Positions 34,055 to 45,052 of a stretch of DNA of 64,000 nt are shown in pieces; positions within the stretch are counted from its first letter, which is position 1, and each line of letters opens with the position of its first letter. The stretch is from Gentiana macrophylla. Its lineage: Eukaryota > Streptophyta > Magnoliopsida > Gentianales > Gentianaceae. The DNA is taken from the NCBI GenBank assembly GCA_026214975.1, contig CM047808.1, forward strand, positions 56,322,583 through 56,386,582, written 5' to 3'. The notes beneath the pieces were generated by a model. The model was given only the letters and a program-made list of their open reading frames with translations. It did not search any database and had not been told where the DNA came from. A program made the translations under genes and the position numbers.

Positions 34055-34632
34055 GAGCCTTCTTATTTTGGGAACCCTCCCAACGGCGGGTCGAGCTATA
34101 TTATTTTGGAACTCACCCTACCAAATTGGTGGGTCGAGCTATATTATTTTGGAACTCAACCTACCGAACCGGCGGGTCGAACTATCTTATTTTGGAACTC
34201 ACCCTACCCAACTGGCGGGTTGAGATATCTTATTTTTGAACTCACTCTACCGAACTGGCGTGTTGAGCTATCTTATTTTGGAACTCACACTACCAAATTG
34301 GCGGGTCGAGCTATATTATTTTGGAACTCACCCTACCGAACCGGCGGGTGGAGCTATCTTATTTTGGAACTCACCCTACCCAACTACCGGGTTGAGCTAT
34401 CTTATTTTGGAACTCACCCTACCGAAATGGCGGGTCGAGCTATCTTATTTTGGAACTCACCCTACCGAACTGGAGGGTCGAGGTATATTATTTTGGAACT
34501 CACCCTACCGAACTGGCGGGTCGAGCTATCTTATTTTGGAACTCACCCTACCGAACTAGAGGGACGAGCTATATTATATTGGAACTCACCCTACCGAACT
34601 GGAGGGTCGAGCTATCACATTTGGAGCTCAAC
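34055..34632 (+). repeat. array 3: 43 bp unit, about 13 copies
   Basis: The unit is ttattttggaactcaccc plus taccgaactggcgggtcgag plus ctatc. Copies start every 43 bp (34101, 34144, 34187 and onward to about 34574). Because 43 leaves remainder 1 on division by 3, one long frame cycles through all three readings of the unit, giving a 176-codon open stretch at 34106-34636. That is a by-product of the repeat. A diverged outlier lies at 35735-35880. Confidence 0.9.
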
Positions 34633-34904
34633 TTGAGCGAATATTTATAAAACCACAGGTCGGCTCGGCCTCATGTTTATTGTTCAACATGAGCACATCT
34701 TTAATAAGACCGATCTCGCCTCAACATTATATTCGGAGCTCGAAGGAAATCTTATGTCAGTCCGCTTGCCATCTAAGCATGATACCAACAGACTACGCCA
34801 AATAAGCAAACGATACAATGTGTCAATGTCAGTGCAATCGACTACGAGAAGGGAAAGTCCGCAAGTTGGATCTCTCAGTATAGACAAAAGAAAAACAAGC
34901 ATAA

Positions 34905-35275
34905 TAGGCAAAAAAATGCTAAGGCAAAAGCACGGTTCGCAAGGTTGAACCAAACGTCCTAGCCAAGAGCCAAACGAGCCCACGAGGCGAAAAATGCCAA
35001 GGCAAAAGGATGGCTCGCAAAGTCGGGCCAAATGCCCAGCCAAAGGCCAAACAAGCCTAAGAGGCGAAAAAGGCCAAGGCCAAGGCAAAGGCACGGTTCG
35101 CATGGTCGGACCAAACGTCCCAGCCAAGAGCCAAACGAGCCTACAAGGCGAAAAAGGCCAAGGCAAAGGGTCGGCTCGTAAAGTCGGGCCAAACGCCCAG
35201 CCAAAGGCCAAACAAGCCTAAGAGGCAAAAAAGTCCAAGGCAAATGCACGGTTCGCAAAGTCGGACCAAACGTCC
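34905..35275 (+). repeat. array 4: about 79 bp unit, five copies, alternating subtypes
   Basis: Units with cacggttcgc (34931, 35092, 35247) alternate with units having ggctcg (about 35011, 35172). This implies a higher-order repeat of about 160 bp. Purine-rich (aaggcgaaaaaggccaagg). Confidence 0.85.
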
Positions 35276-35404
35276 AGAGAATCGATACATCTATGGCAAA
35301 ATTAGTCTGCAGGACAAAAAATGCTAAGGTGATCATGTCGATCTCAAATTAAACTCGACTCACAAGTGCAATAAGAACCAAAGGTTCATAATACACTTGG
35401 GGGG

Positions 35405-35660
35405 CAACACGACATCGATAAAGCAAGCAGCAAGCAGCAAGCAGAGTCAGAGTCTCGACAAGCGAAGAGCTAAAAGACATCGAAACGTGAAAGCAGCAGA
35501 CAGATCTAGAGGCTCGACAAGTGAAGAGCTAAAAGACATCAGTAAAGCAAGCAGCAAGCAGAGCCAGAGTCTCGACAAGCGAAGAGCTAAAAGACATCGA
35601 AAAACGTTAAAGCAGCAGACAGAGCTAGAGGCTCGACAAGCGAAGAGCTAAAAGGAATCG
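35405..35660 (+). repeat. array 5: about 59 bp unit, four copies, alternating subtypes
   Basis: gaagagctaaaagacatc recurs at 35464, 35523, 35581 and (variant) 35642. Units alternate between 'agcaagcagagycagagtctc' and 'gcagcagacagagctagaggc' types, so the true period is about 118 bp. Confidence 0.85.
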
Positions 35661-37582
35661 AGATATAAAAGATGAATAATAAAAAGAAGAAAAGCAAAAT
35701 ACTGCAAAAATTGAAGCAAAATAAAGCTAGGCATCATATTTGGAACTCTCATAGCCGAGTGTGGCACGACGAGCCTTCTTGTTTTGGGAACTCTCCCCAT
35801 GGAGGGTTGAGCTATCTTATTTTGGAACTCACCTAGCCGAGCATGGCGGGACAAGCCTTCTTACTTCGGGAACTATCCCCATGGTTATTGCGACTTTGTG
35901 ACTAGTATCTTGCGTATCTCGAGGATCTACTCCATAAAGGATCTACTCAACGGTCTACGAGGGCCCGCAAGTCGGACGTCTTCAGTGCCTATAGCCAACA
36001 TTTATAAGTCCTAATAGGACGAAAACGCAATGGCATCGAAGTCCGAATCGACAGCGATGTAATATGACTCCTAAGGGAGAGGTTTTACTAGGGCATCGAG
36101 GTCGGGCAACATGATCATTTCGATCGACAGCCACTGAAGCTAAAAGTTCTATGGAACCAAAAAGCTAAGGCATCGAGTTCGGATCATGTCCAAATCTGTT
36201 GGTAGTCATGTGTCATGAGTAACGACAAAGAAACACCACGACACCGAGATCCGGAGTGACAGTTACGTATTACCAGTCTTTTTAGACAGTAAATACTAGG
36301 ACAACGTAGCCGGAAATATATATCGACAGCCGAAAGGGCATCGACAAACGAAAGGAGACAGCCAGGGGCATTTCTTCTACTACGCAACAACAAAGAAAAG
36401 TCCAAAAAATGCTAAGGCATGGCAGACAAGTTACATATGATCGACAAATGGAATTACTGAAAGCATAACGAAGATGATGAATCTGCATTATACTTCGGGG
36501 GCAACAACGAGTCGACATTGAATAAGTGTTAAGCCACGCATGTCGATGACCGGACTCGGGGCTACGACAATCGACTCTCAGGCAGTGTAGGATGATGAAA
36601 AATCAAGCAAATAAAAAAGCGAGCAAAGAAGTGAGCATCGACATGCAACAACAGGGTTTGACATCAAATACTTGTAAAAATTTCAGCAAAAATAACAAAA
36701 AAGCCTAGTCACGAAGACTGGCCAAATAGTTATAGCATTGCAAAGATACGAATTTAGAAGTTTTAAAATCAGAACAAATTTAAGTTCAAATTACATAATA
36801 TCATTGGGTAGTCAGGTTTGTCGGAATTCTCAGTCGGTGGCGGCAGATCAGTAGAATCAGCAACGACATCGATTACGGCAGATCAGTAGATGCACTACAG
36901 ACAGGGAGAGTCCACAGGTCGGACAACATACTCAATAAAATACAAATATGATCCAAACCTAAGGTTCTCATGATACTTGGGGAGCAGATATCGACATATA
37001 TGTATCAACATGAGAGAAGCTGATATGCGAATAAGGCCAAAGGCCACAATAAAGCAAGATAGTCTATATCAAAGACAAAAGAAAAGAAGGAAAAATGACA
37101 ATTTTTCAAGGAAAAAATAAGCCAAGTCCAAATGACCGGCTAAATGTTTATACAGATGGAAGCCAACGACAACGTTTGATTAAAAAGGGCGAAGCCTAAG
37201 AAGAAGCATCATCTTTGGCGCTAAGGCAAATTCTCAAGACTGTTAGACTGACATTCGAGATCCGCATGCCGTACTCCAAAGTCAGGGCAAGTCAAATTCT
37301 TCAGAGAAGTCGACCTCGACAGAGACAGTCCCAAGTTGGACATCTCATCATTCCTTCGACAGCTACGGCATCGAAGTCGATGTCAACTTAGCCACACAAT
37401 ATAAGTTCAAGGGACATATAATGTTGCTAAAGTAAAAAAGTCTGCAAAGCAGACATGGAAAGTCCGTATGTTGGACTCCACGGGAAGTAAGTCCGTAGGG
37501 CAGATTTAAGTTCAGAGCATTGGATGACAGTGGCCGAGATACACTTTTGACAGATCAGACCTGACCTCAAGAGCTCAGATAG
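35661..37582 (+). other. non-coding interior of LARD-like element
   Basis: Rich in the word 'catcga' (e.g. aaggcatcgag, gacatcgaag) and short purine stretches. Loose repeats of 'cttggggagca' / 'cttcgggggcaac' type (35395, 36495, 36977) suggest older, decayed tandem structure. No reading frame over 110 codons and no retroelement motif on either strand. Confidence 0.6.
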
Positions 37583-37596
37583 ATCTGGGGGGCTTA

Positions 37597-38096
37597 TGAC
37601 GATACCGAATATCGCACCTCCACGTGGCGTCACGAGATAGTCCTCCTGAAATGAGAATAAGTGATAGCCCAAGGTTCGAGTTACGAGTTGAGACATCGAC
37701 AACCGACGTGATCGGAGAACCGAGACGATGGGCCCATCTCGATACCGCAAGTCGGAAAGCTCGGGGTGCGGACAAAGTCCACTCTAAACATGCAGGCCCA
37801 TTATCCATGTGGTTCCTTGCATTAGTGGGTAAAACCCATATAAGCTGGTAAAAGCCCAAAGGACTAATACTGTATTTTACCCAAACCGACATGGTTTAGG
37901 GTTAGGGTAATGAACTCCCTATAAATATACACTTCCAGGAACTACGTGTGACTTGATTCCTGGATAATTACATGATACGTAGGCAACCTGAGAGAGACTC
38001 TCAGGCTCAGTCTAAAATCACCCCCAAAATCATCCTTGATTCGATCATCCCTAGATTAAATTGACCCAAAATTATACATGACAAAATCCAGCATCG
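37597..38096 (+). repeat. 3' LTR of LARD-like element
   Basis: 500 bp, tgacgatacc to cagcatcg. Differs from the 5' LTR by scattered single substitutions (e.g. agattgtcc against agatagtcc; caagggtcgag against caaggttcgag). The last two bases CA are missing or mutated. Confidence 0.88.
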
Positions 38097-38311
38097 TTAG
38101 CTAGCTTGAACCCCGCTAAAGCTAGATAGAACTGATTGGGAAGTTGTTCGCCTGTGAGTTTGGCTTTTAAAGAAGTTCCCATTTTAACATAAACAAAGGT
38201 ATCATTGTTTTCGCTTGTCAGAGGAACTGATTGTTTGCTACCAAATGCATATATCTTTCTTATGTTCTAGTTGTTGGGTTGTTTTCTTTAACTGAATTTT
38301 GTTCAAATCAG

Positions 38312-38362
38312 ACTTATATGATAGCGAGAGCAAGTGAAGCGGTGACACGTGCTATGCAGATG
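38312..38362 (+). pseudogene. possible exon of a host gene
   Basis: Acceptor caaatcag and donor tg|gtagga enclose 51 bp, exactly 17 codons: TYMIARASEAVTRAMQM. Not recognised. The preceding AYELASLNPAKAR stretch (split by the LARD-like element at 32125/38097) may be the exon before it. Confidence 0.35.
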
Positions 38363-39041
38363 GTAGGAATATATATGGCTAGCATTTTTTTTTCTTCTCT
38401 ATTTACAGGCATTGTGATTGTTGGTAAAAACACATAATTTTTGTGAGGGTTTAACTATGGTTTGTGTTGGCAGTTAGATTTTCAATTTAATAGGATACCT
38501 TCTTCATTGTTGACGGTTTTAGTAAGACTCCATTGAATTCTCAAGATGTGATTTATAATTGTATTAGCTTTTAAATTTGATTGAGCTCTGTGATATACAT
38601 TAATAATTTCAATCAGTTTTGTCACAGTATCTTACTCTGAGAATTCTGTGGCTTTTGATGTGTGATCTCTGTTTGCAGATGGCATTATTGGTTTATAATA
38701 TTATTTAGCTCCTATGTGTTAAGGTTTTCATATAGTACATATTTATCAATGTAATATATCAATAGATTATGTCATATCAATAGCCACGATCACATTACCA
38801 AAGCTGGATACTCTGTGTATGAAGTTATCCATATTTGTTACAAGAGACATATTCACACCATCCAGTGAATCTTTTGAAATTTTCTATCAAAATTGAAAAT
38901 TTTGCTCGATATTTTGCCCCGAGGTTATAATTGGCTTGGATTTTCATAAAGTTCATTACTTTTGTAAGATGGTTAAAGTCAGGCTTTAAATGTTGTGGAA
39001 CTTTTGGAAATCTCCTATGCTTATGTGATTTTTTATTTCAG

Positions 39042-39435
39042 TTTGGAAGAGACATATGAGGCTTCGAGAACGTTTGAGGTGCTTGGAATCGATAAAGTGT
39101 TTGACGTAAAGAAGTGCAGTTGTACTGCTGTTGTTGAGACTCTGTGGTCTTCTATTTTCGCTTCAAAGGATGTCTTCCTGGCGTTAAGAGTAAACGGAAT
39201 ACTAAAATGTGAGCTCAATGATGAGGCTTTTGGGGTATGTTGAAGGCCATGGTTTCAATTTCACCTTCTGTGAAAGTTAAAGGTTCTTTCCCTACTTTTG
39301 CTCATGCTGTAATTTTCACTCAGTATGTATTTATGTTTCATCCGTTCTTTCTTATATAGGGAATTACTTCAAGGCTTAAGGATTCTATTCATGAGTCCAA
39401 TGCCATTCCCCATTGGGAGTTTGAAACTTATTAAG
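39042..39435 (+). pseudogene. two exons of an unrecognised host gene, frame kept across the splice
   Basis: The first exon, 39042-39234, has acceptor tttatttcag and donor ggg|gtatgt. It reads EETYEASRTFEVLG, VFDVKKCSCTAVVETLW and CELNDEAFG. The second, 39360-39435, has acceptor cttatatag and donor aag|gtaaat. It continues in phase with GITSRLKDSIHESNAIPHW and ends in a TAA at 39431. The phase is kept across the 125 bp intron, which supports a real or recently real gene. I do not recognise the family. Sequence 39525-39880 may hold further decayed exons. Confidence 0.45.
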
Positions 39436-41109
39436 GTAAATAACTGCTCCACACAAACAGAATTTACTTCTTCAATTTTACAGATGTTGTATGGGTGTTT
39501 ATAATGATGTTTTGTTTTTTATAGCTAAAGAATCTGCCAATAATGAGTGGATTATTGCATCGTTTATTGAGTTATTCCACTTTACATGACCATCGAGGGC
39601 TGCTTCTTCTTCTTTGGTTTTCTTTTCTGGGCTAAAATAATTCCGGTATCTTTGTTCATTTTTTATACTTATTGAGTTTGGTTACCCACATGATGAACAA
39701 ATTTTTAGTTACTTGCATATTGTAAATCGTTTGTGCTCTGTGCATTTGTTTTAACAAGTTTTTAATCCATTTTTTTGGATTTTGCGGCAGGCTGGAACCA
39801 ATAAAGGAACATGTGGGTTGGGAGCAATAATGAAGCGCTAACAGAAGACGGTTAATGTATCAATCTGAGTATCTGACCAGAATTAGAAGGTAACAATGGC
39901 CAATTTTTGGCAATTTAACATACCCTTAAGATCAAGGGCACGTGTGTTGTATATGTTTGGGATTTTGATTGGAAATTGGAGTAATTTTAATGTCAATGAA
40001 GGTAATTATTAAACATTTCAATGGTGTATTTATCTTCATTTAATACCATTTTATTAAAAAGTAACATTCCCATTCAATATTGTGTATTGAAACAAACATT
40101 TTTTTTAGGGTAACGAACATTGTTTTTCTTGACGAAACAAACATTGTTGATCACACATAATCATTTTCTTCTTCTTCTTTTTCTTTAAAATCTCTCCAAA
40201 TGTCGTCTCTTTTCATCTAATACACTGAGACTATCTCTAATAATAACCTTTTATATCACCCTCTAACTATATCATTTTCTGTTTCAGTTACACTTTTCGA
40301 ACATATTATAAATCAATCTACTCCAACAACTACCCTTTATACCAACCTCTTAAAACACATTTTTCTTTCATATTAATTATCGATACATATTACTTTTTTC
40401 CACATGTATATATACCCACCAAACCCTTTTGGTCAATTGCAACGTCTCCGGCACAGAGCACTTCATCTCCGGCGACAAGCCTTACCCTTTCTGAGAAGGA
40501 CTATAGCATAGCTAAAAACATCATACGTTCAAGCTCCGATCTAAAGACTCATTTTGTCATTCATCTCATTTATAGTTCTCTTCTACTGCTCATCATTTTT
40601 ATGTGCTCCGACTTCCATGGTTTGGTTTTGCAGACAAGATCTCAAGCTTTAGTACTTGGTTTTGCGGTGGGTAGTAGAAGGCTTATAGATAATGCAATTA
40701 GATGTTAATTTGATAGTGTTTTTTTTTCATCATTAATTAGAAAAAATTATCGGATGCAAAGGACATTGTTTTTGCTGGTGGAAGGAAGATGACACAACTG
40801 CCAAGGAATATGATAGATAAAGTAAGCACTGTTCACTCTATATTGGACTCCATTTCAGGAGGGTCATCTAAAGAAGAGTAAGAGTGCGTCAAAAAGTTAC
40901 TATTGCAGGATTAAAGGAGGGCAAGTAACTCTAAATGGGCTTTGAAGTGGGCATCCAGTTGCCCGTTGGAGATAGTCTGACTAGCTTTATATATTTCAAG
41001 TTTATAAATAGATTTAGCTTGATTGCTACTTTATCTTATTTTCTAATTCTGATATAAGCTCACAATACATAATTTATAATTTCACTTTGAACAATGAAAC
41101 TGAGTCGTG
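39436..41109. other. AT-rich sequence with a possible exon
   Basis: Mostly AT-rich and free of transposon motifs. One candidate exon, 40741-40821 (acceptor cattaattag, donor aa|gtaagc, 27 codons), reads KKLSDAKDIVFAGGRK then MTQLPRNMIDK. An upstream stretch, 40441-40560, looks like a CT/CG-mixed untranslated leader. No function can be named. Confidence 0.3.
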
Positions 41110-42040
41110 AAGATATGCATAATGTTGACACTCGATTATGTGTGTAGTAAAAAGATTAAAAAATCATAATTCTTAGTAAGGCACAAGTCTATATCGCGGT
41201 GTGTGGGCGTTCAGATAAAGTGGATAACTTCATAAGTCTCTGAGACCCTAAGTACGGAGGAACACCACCCCGTAAGTCTGAGACCCTGCGTACGGAGGGA
41301 CTTCACCGAACGTGTACGCTATCGGGCTTTCCCCCGTGGCTATTGATGTGATCCGTTGATAGGTTGCAAACGATATCTCATGGTGGATATTCATCACGCG
41401 TAGTGCCATTGAATGATGATGTAACAAATATAAGCTAAGCTAGAAACCAATAGGCACGACATGTTGAGGAGCATGAAGTGAACCCTAGAGTTTGAGTCGG
41501 TCTCACAAAGATAACATAATAATAATAATATGAATCTTTCGTTGTAAGGCTTAATTATATATTAGCTTCTCACTCTTGCTAAGTACTTTGTACTTTCCTC
41601 AATTGCATATGTTGTTTTGTGTGATTTTGGGGTGGGAAGACGAACAGGTTAGCCTTGAGCTCGTTGAGGAGTTCGATGATGATTTGATGCCGTGGATGCC
41701 ATGATGATGCTCTCTTTTACCTTTCCATTAAATGTTGTACTAGATAATGTTGTACATTTATTTCAATTTTATAAGACAAGTGTTGTATCTTTCTTTCGGA
41801 ACATCGTACGTTGTAAGCTTTATATCGTTATTGTAAGCTTTTCCTTTCTACCCCTAATCGGTTTGTATTCTATTCTTACAGACATTTATGATTTTACCCG
41901 ATCCTTTTGGGCTTCCGTTGCTTTATTTTTTATACGACGACGTAGAGGCTGGCTTATAATACTAAATTTATTTAATGTTATACGCGCCGAACGTTCTCTT
42001 CCGGATAAGAGAGCTCGGTATCCGGGGGCAGGGCGTTACA
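41110..42040 (+). repeat. truncated Tekay/Del-type LTR
   Basis: Matches the last third of the LTRs at 15662 and 57236: 'gagaccctaagtacggagg', 'ggcacgacatgttgaggagcatgaa', 'gggaagacgaacaggtt', 'ttatacgcgccgaacgttctc' and the end gcgttaca at 42040. The 5' part is missing and no internal domain follows, so it is a truncated solo LTR. It lies just before the GTPase-like exon. Confidence 0.8.
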
Positions 42041-42099
42041 AAATTGGTTGCGATGTTGAATTAATTCTTGGTGTTTTTGTTTTCCCTTGCCCGTTATAG

Positions 42100-42220
42100 A
42101 TGAAATATCTAAGAGGTAAACAAGTGGAAACAAAGCATGCGTATGAAAGGTTTGAAGTTGATGGATAAAGTGTGTATGTTGAGGGTGCAAGAATTGGTTT
42201 CAGAATTTGGGATGTGGGAG
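42100..42220 (+). pseudogene. SPG1-like small GTPase exon, degraded
   Basis: Between acceptor ccgttatag and donor ggag|gtatgt, 121 bp read KYLRGKQVETKHAYERFEVDG, a stop, then SVYVEGARIGFRIWDVGG. The spacing and the ending ARIxFxIWDVGG resemble plant septum-promoting GTPase (SPG1/SGP) proteins, where WDVGG is the G3 region of the Ras-like fold. The G1 P-loop exon is not seen; an LTR fragment lies directly upstream. One in-frame TAA makes this a pseudogene fragment unless it is a sequence error. Confidence 0.5.
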
Positions 42221-43432
42221 GTATGTTAATTTCAGCTAACTTTATCTTGGAAAATTTTTGTACGAAATGATTGCTTTCACCCATCATATTTAATCTAGCC
42301 ATCGCGTTTATCACGTGATTTTCAATTACCCAAAATACTGTGTGTATAATGTGTATTTATTTTGAATGGTTGGGTATAGGTTATCAGAGGTCTTGTTTTT
42401 TGTTTTTGTTTAATCTGAGTGTTGGTCCTTAATTTATGGTTTGCATGTTTCAGAACTGGTATTGAAAGTCTTATATGTTTATTTTGTCTGACAATGTAAG
42501 TGCCTTAATTCTGGAAATCAGAATCTAATATCTTGTTTGATCTAACATTGTAATTTGTTTTTGATTCAGTAGTGGGTTAAAAGGCCTTAAAATTATTCAG
42601 ATATTGTCTAAGGCTTGTGATATTGCACTGCCCTTGATTTTGCCTTTCTTTTTTAGCTCACCTTTGTAATTTTTTTAAACAGTAAAAGGAAAGAACACCT
42701 GGATAATATACTTGACGCTAGATCTTGAAAAAGGGAAGGATGTTGACAGACAGTAAGTCTTTCACATCACTAAATTTTCTTCTCCAAAGTTTTTTGAAGC
42801 TAATTTGCGGCAACTTATTTCTCTCTTCAATTGTCTACCATAATTTATTTTACTAGCTCACGGTGAAATTACTCTTTAAACAAGGATATGGAGCAGGTTG
42901 CAATGGACAAGCTTGTGGAGATTGCGAATAAAAAACTCTTGGTAATACTTTTTATTGGTTTGTAATTTAAATTTGCCTCTCAGTTTAGGTGGAAAATTCA
43001 AGGTTTTTATTTTTTTTAATTTTTATTAGTTTGTGTTGTTATCTACTACACTTTGTTTAGAGATTTTTTATGGTTTGATTATCTTATTTTACGCTCAGTT
43101 TTCAGGTCTCTGTGGCTTTTGTTTAGAATCTGTTTTCCTTGCCTTGTACAGGCTGTTAGTCTTTTTGTTGCCTAGTTTTATGTTTAGGTTATGCTGTTGT
43201 TCAATATGCTTTCTGTCAGGCTTTTAGTTCAGGTTTCCATCCTGGTTTTGCATCAGGTTCTGACCTCTGTTTGAGTAAAAGTTTTTGTCGGAATTTTAGT
43301 GCCCTTTTGGCTATAAGTTCAGTCTGGTCTTAAGTCCAGTCAACTGGTTTTTGGCATCAGGTTCAGCCTATGTTTGGCTGAGTTTTAACTTAACTTGAAT
43401 GCTATTGTGTGTCATCCTTTATTCATCATCAC
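42221..43432. other. intron-like or spacer DNA after the GTPase exon
   Basis: T-rich. Two short exon-like islands: GKNTWIIYLTLDLEKGKDVD before a cag|taagtc boundary (42683-42752), and MEQVAMDKLVEIANKKLL before gtaata (42888-42940). They do not match the next GTPase exon as I know it. 43040-43400 holds loose 'ggcttttagttcaggtt' style repeats. Confidence 0.3.
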
Positions 43433-43707
43433 TGTCATGTATTAGCATAATAACTACCAAATAACCAATGTATCTAGACTCTTATATAGACTTTTTACCG
43501 ACGGGAGGGTGGTTAGAAGCGGTTAAGTTGTTAGATTGGTTCTTAAAGGCTGTAAACTGAAGAGAAAGAATCATCAGTGAAAATAATACAAACTTTACTT
43601 CTTCCAATTTGGTTTTTCTCTTGTTTTTTCCATTTTCTTCTTCATTTTCCAGTTCATTACAAATTGGTATCAGAGCTAGTGATTCTCTGGCCTAAGCTTC
43701 CACAACA

Positions 43708-44700
43708 ATGGTGGATGGTACTCGTTTGAAAGCTGTAGAGGAGAACCAGAAGAATTTAGCAGCTAACTTGGAGACAAATGACGCCAAATTAGCTGAAGTA
43801 GACGCAAAATTGGCTGAGATACTAGCCGGGTTTCAAGCATCGAGGCTCGATTCAAGGAATATCGGTTCAATGAATCCGAGCACAGGGTCAATACTGAGAA
43901 CAAAGATTTACTGTAAATCAAGCGGATGTATGGGCTCTTGATTCAATAGAAAACGGCGTAAATCTCTACGGCAACCACCGGAACTACGTATAATTCAAGG
44001 AGCTCCCATTCTAACGAAGAGCGTAGACATGAGGTATTACGCTTTCCCAAAGTAGATTTTCCTACTTTTAATGGTGAAAATCCAGAGGAATGAATTAGGT
44101 TGTGTGAGCAATACTTTGTGATGCATAATCTCACCTTTAAGCACACCAGACTTCTATGGCCGAAATCCACATGAGAGGCAAGGCCAGTTTATGGTATTGG
44201 GGGTGGAAGAAGAGCCAATCCAAGATTAGTTGGGATAACATTTGTGAGGAGCTGTGCTTAAGATTTGCTAGCAGGGACCTAGATAATGCAGTATCCGAAT
44301 TCCATAAATTACAACAGACTGGTAGTGTGGTACTTTACCAAGAGAAGTTTGAGGAATTAAAGTCCTATGTCATGAGAAAGAACTCCCAGCTAGATGAGCA
44401 ATATTTCATCGAGAGATTCATTGGGGGATTAAGGGAGGACATTAGGGGCATGGTAAAGCTGATGGAGCCTAAAATATTGACTAGAGTAGGTCATATTGCG
44501 AAAACACAGGAACAAATGGTAAATGCACTAGGAAGAAACAGGGTAGTTGCAAGGGTTGAACCACAGATTGCTAAACCAGGTGAGAAGGGTAGATCACAAA
44601 CACCTTTCAAGACGATTTCCCCTACAAAACTTCAAGAAAAGGGCCAAGGGATTATGTTTCAGATGCAATGAGAAATTCCTACCTGGCCACCAATGCCAAA
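43708..44700 (+). pseudogene. gag of Reina-like element, copy 1
   Basis: Start ATG 43708 (MVDGTRLKAVEENQKNLAAN), a coiled-coil N-terminus, then frame breaks at about 43850-44155. The capsid part is open in 44156-44671 (171 codons: MRGKASLWYWGWKK, EELCLRFASRDLDNAVSEFHKL, YFIERFIGGLREDIRG). A zinc knuckle CFRCNEKFLPGHQC is at about 44655-44697, out of frame. Breaks fall at CAG/CTG sites when compared with copy 2. Confidence 0.8.
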
Positions 44701-44815
44701 TAGACACCTACACTTCATTCTGTTAGATCAAGATGAGGTTTATGGAGAGATAGAGGCAGTATAAGGACAGACAATTATTGTTAAGGATCAGGAAGAGGAA
44801 TGCCCACAACTATCC

Positions 44816-45052
44816 TTGAATTCGGGTCAAGTCAGTTCTCACACTATAATGATCCAAGGCATGTTGAAAAAGAAGACTATCAATATCCTGATTGATAGTG
44901 GCAGCTCCCATACATTTCTAGATCAACAATTGGCCAAGAACTTGGGATGTATTACAGAAGTAACCACCCCACTCATTATAACTGTGGTAGATAGATTTAC
45001 AAAGTATGGCCATTTTTTTTTGCATTGCCTCAAGGATTCACTGCTGAATTAG
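44816..45052 (+). CDS. in-frame protease-integrase fusion, Reina-like copy 1
   Basis: 78 codons. The protease active site INILIDSGSSHTFLDQQLAK runs straight into TVVDRFTKYGHFF, the strand following the first catalytic Asp of integrase. RT and RNase H, normally between them, are gone without loss of frame. A frame change in the T-run (45013-45022) ends it; integrase resumes at 45025 (MPQGFTAELVADLFFQHVYR). The same fusion is in copy 2 (48714-48956). Confidence 0.8.
   Translation: MNSGQVSSHTIMIQGMLKKKTINILIDSGSSHTFLDQQLAKNLGCITEVTTPLIITVVDRFTKYGHFFLHCLKDSLLN

Larger units (their letters stand above)
32127..38096 (+). mobile_element. non-coding LTR retrotransposon (LARD-like) with tandem arrays
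   Basis: LTRs of about 500 bp (32127-32628 and 37597-38096), each beginning tgacgatacc, with inverted ends TGACGAT / ATCGTCA. A polypurine tract (atctggggggctta, 37583-37596) precedes the 3' LTR. The interior of about 5 kb has no gag or pol motif on either strand. It is built largely of five tandem arrays with units of about 187, 57, 43, 79 and 59 bp. It must rely on enzymes of another element. Lineage is not determinable from coding sequence; I infer a large non-autonomous derivative. Confidence 0.85.
32119..38103. repeat. 7 bp direct repeat flanking the non-coding LTR element
   Basis: ttagcta occurs at 32119-32125 before the element and at 38097-38103 after it. Joining the flanks gives gcatatgaattagctagcttgaac, an open reading stretch (AYELASLNPAKAR), consistent with an insertion into an exon. 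The 3' LTR lacks the final CA, so the exact duplication length is unsure. Confidence 0.65.

Noticed and set aside
34055..34632. CRISPR-like array
   Set aside because: The 43 bp units are contiguous without unique spacers, and this is plant DNA inside a retrotransposon.
33963..34650. Four overlapping 66-176 codon frames as real genes
   Set aside because: All read the same 43 bp repeat in shifted phase; no start context or family match.
41692..42099. 135-codon open frame
   Set aside because: It runs through the end of the truncated LTR into the GTPase intron; composition is that of the LTR.
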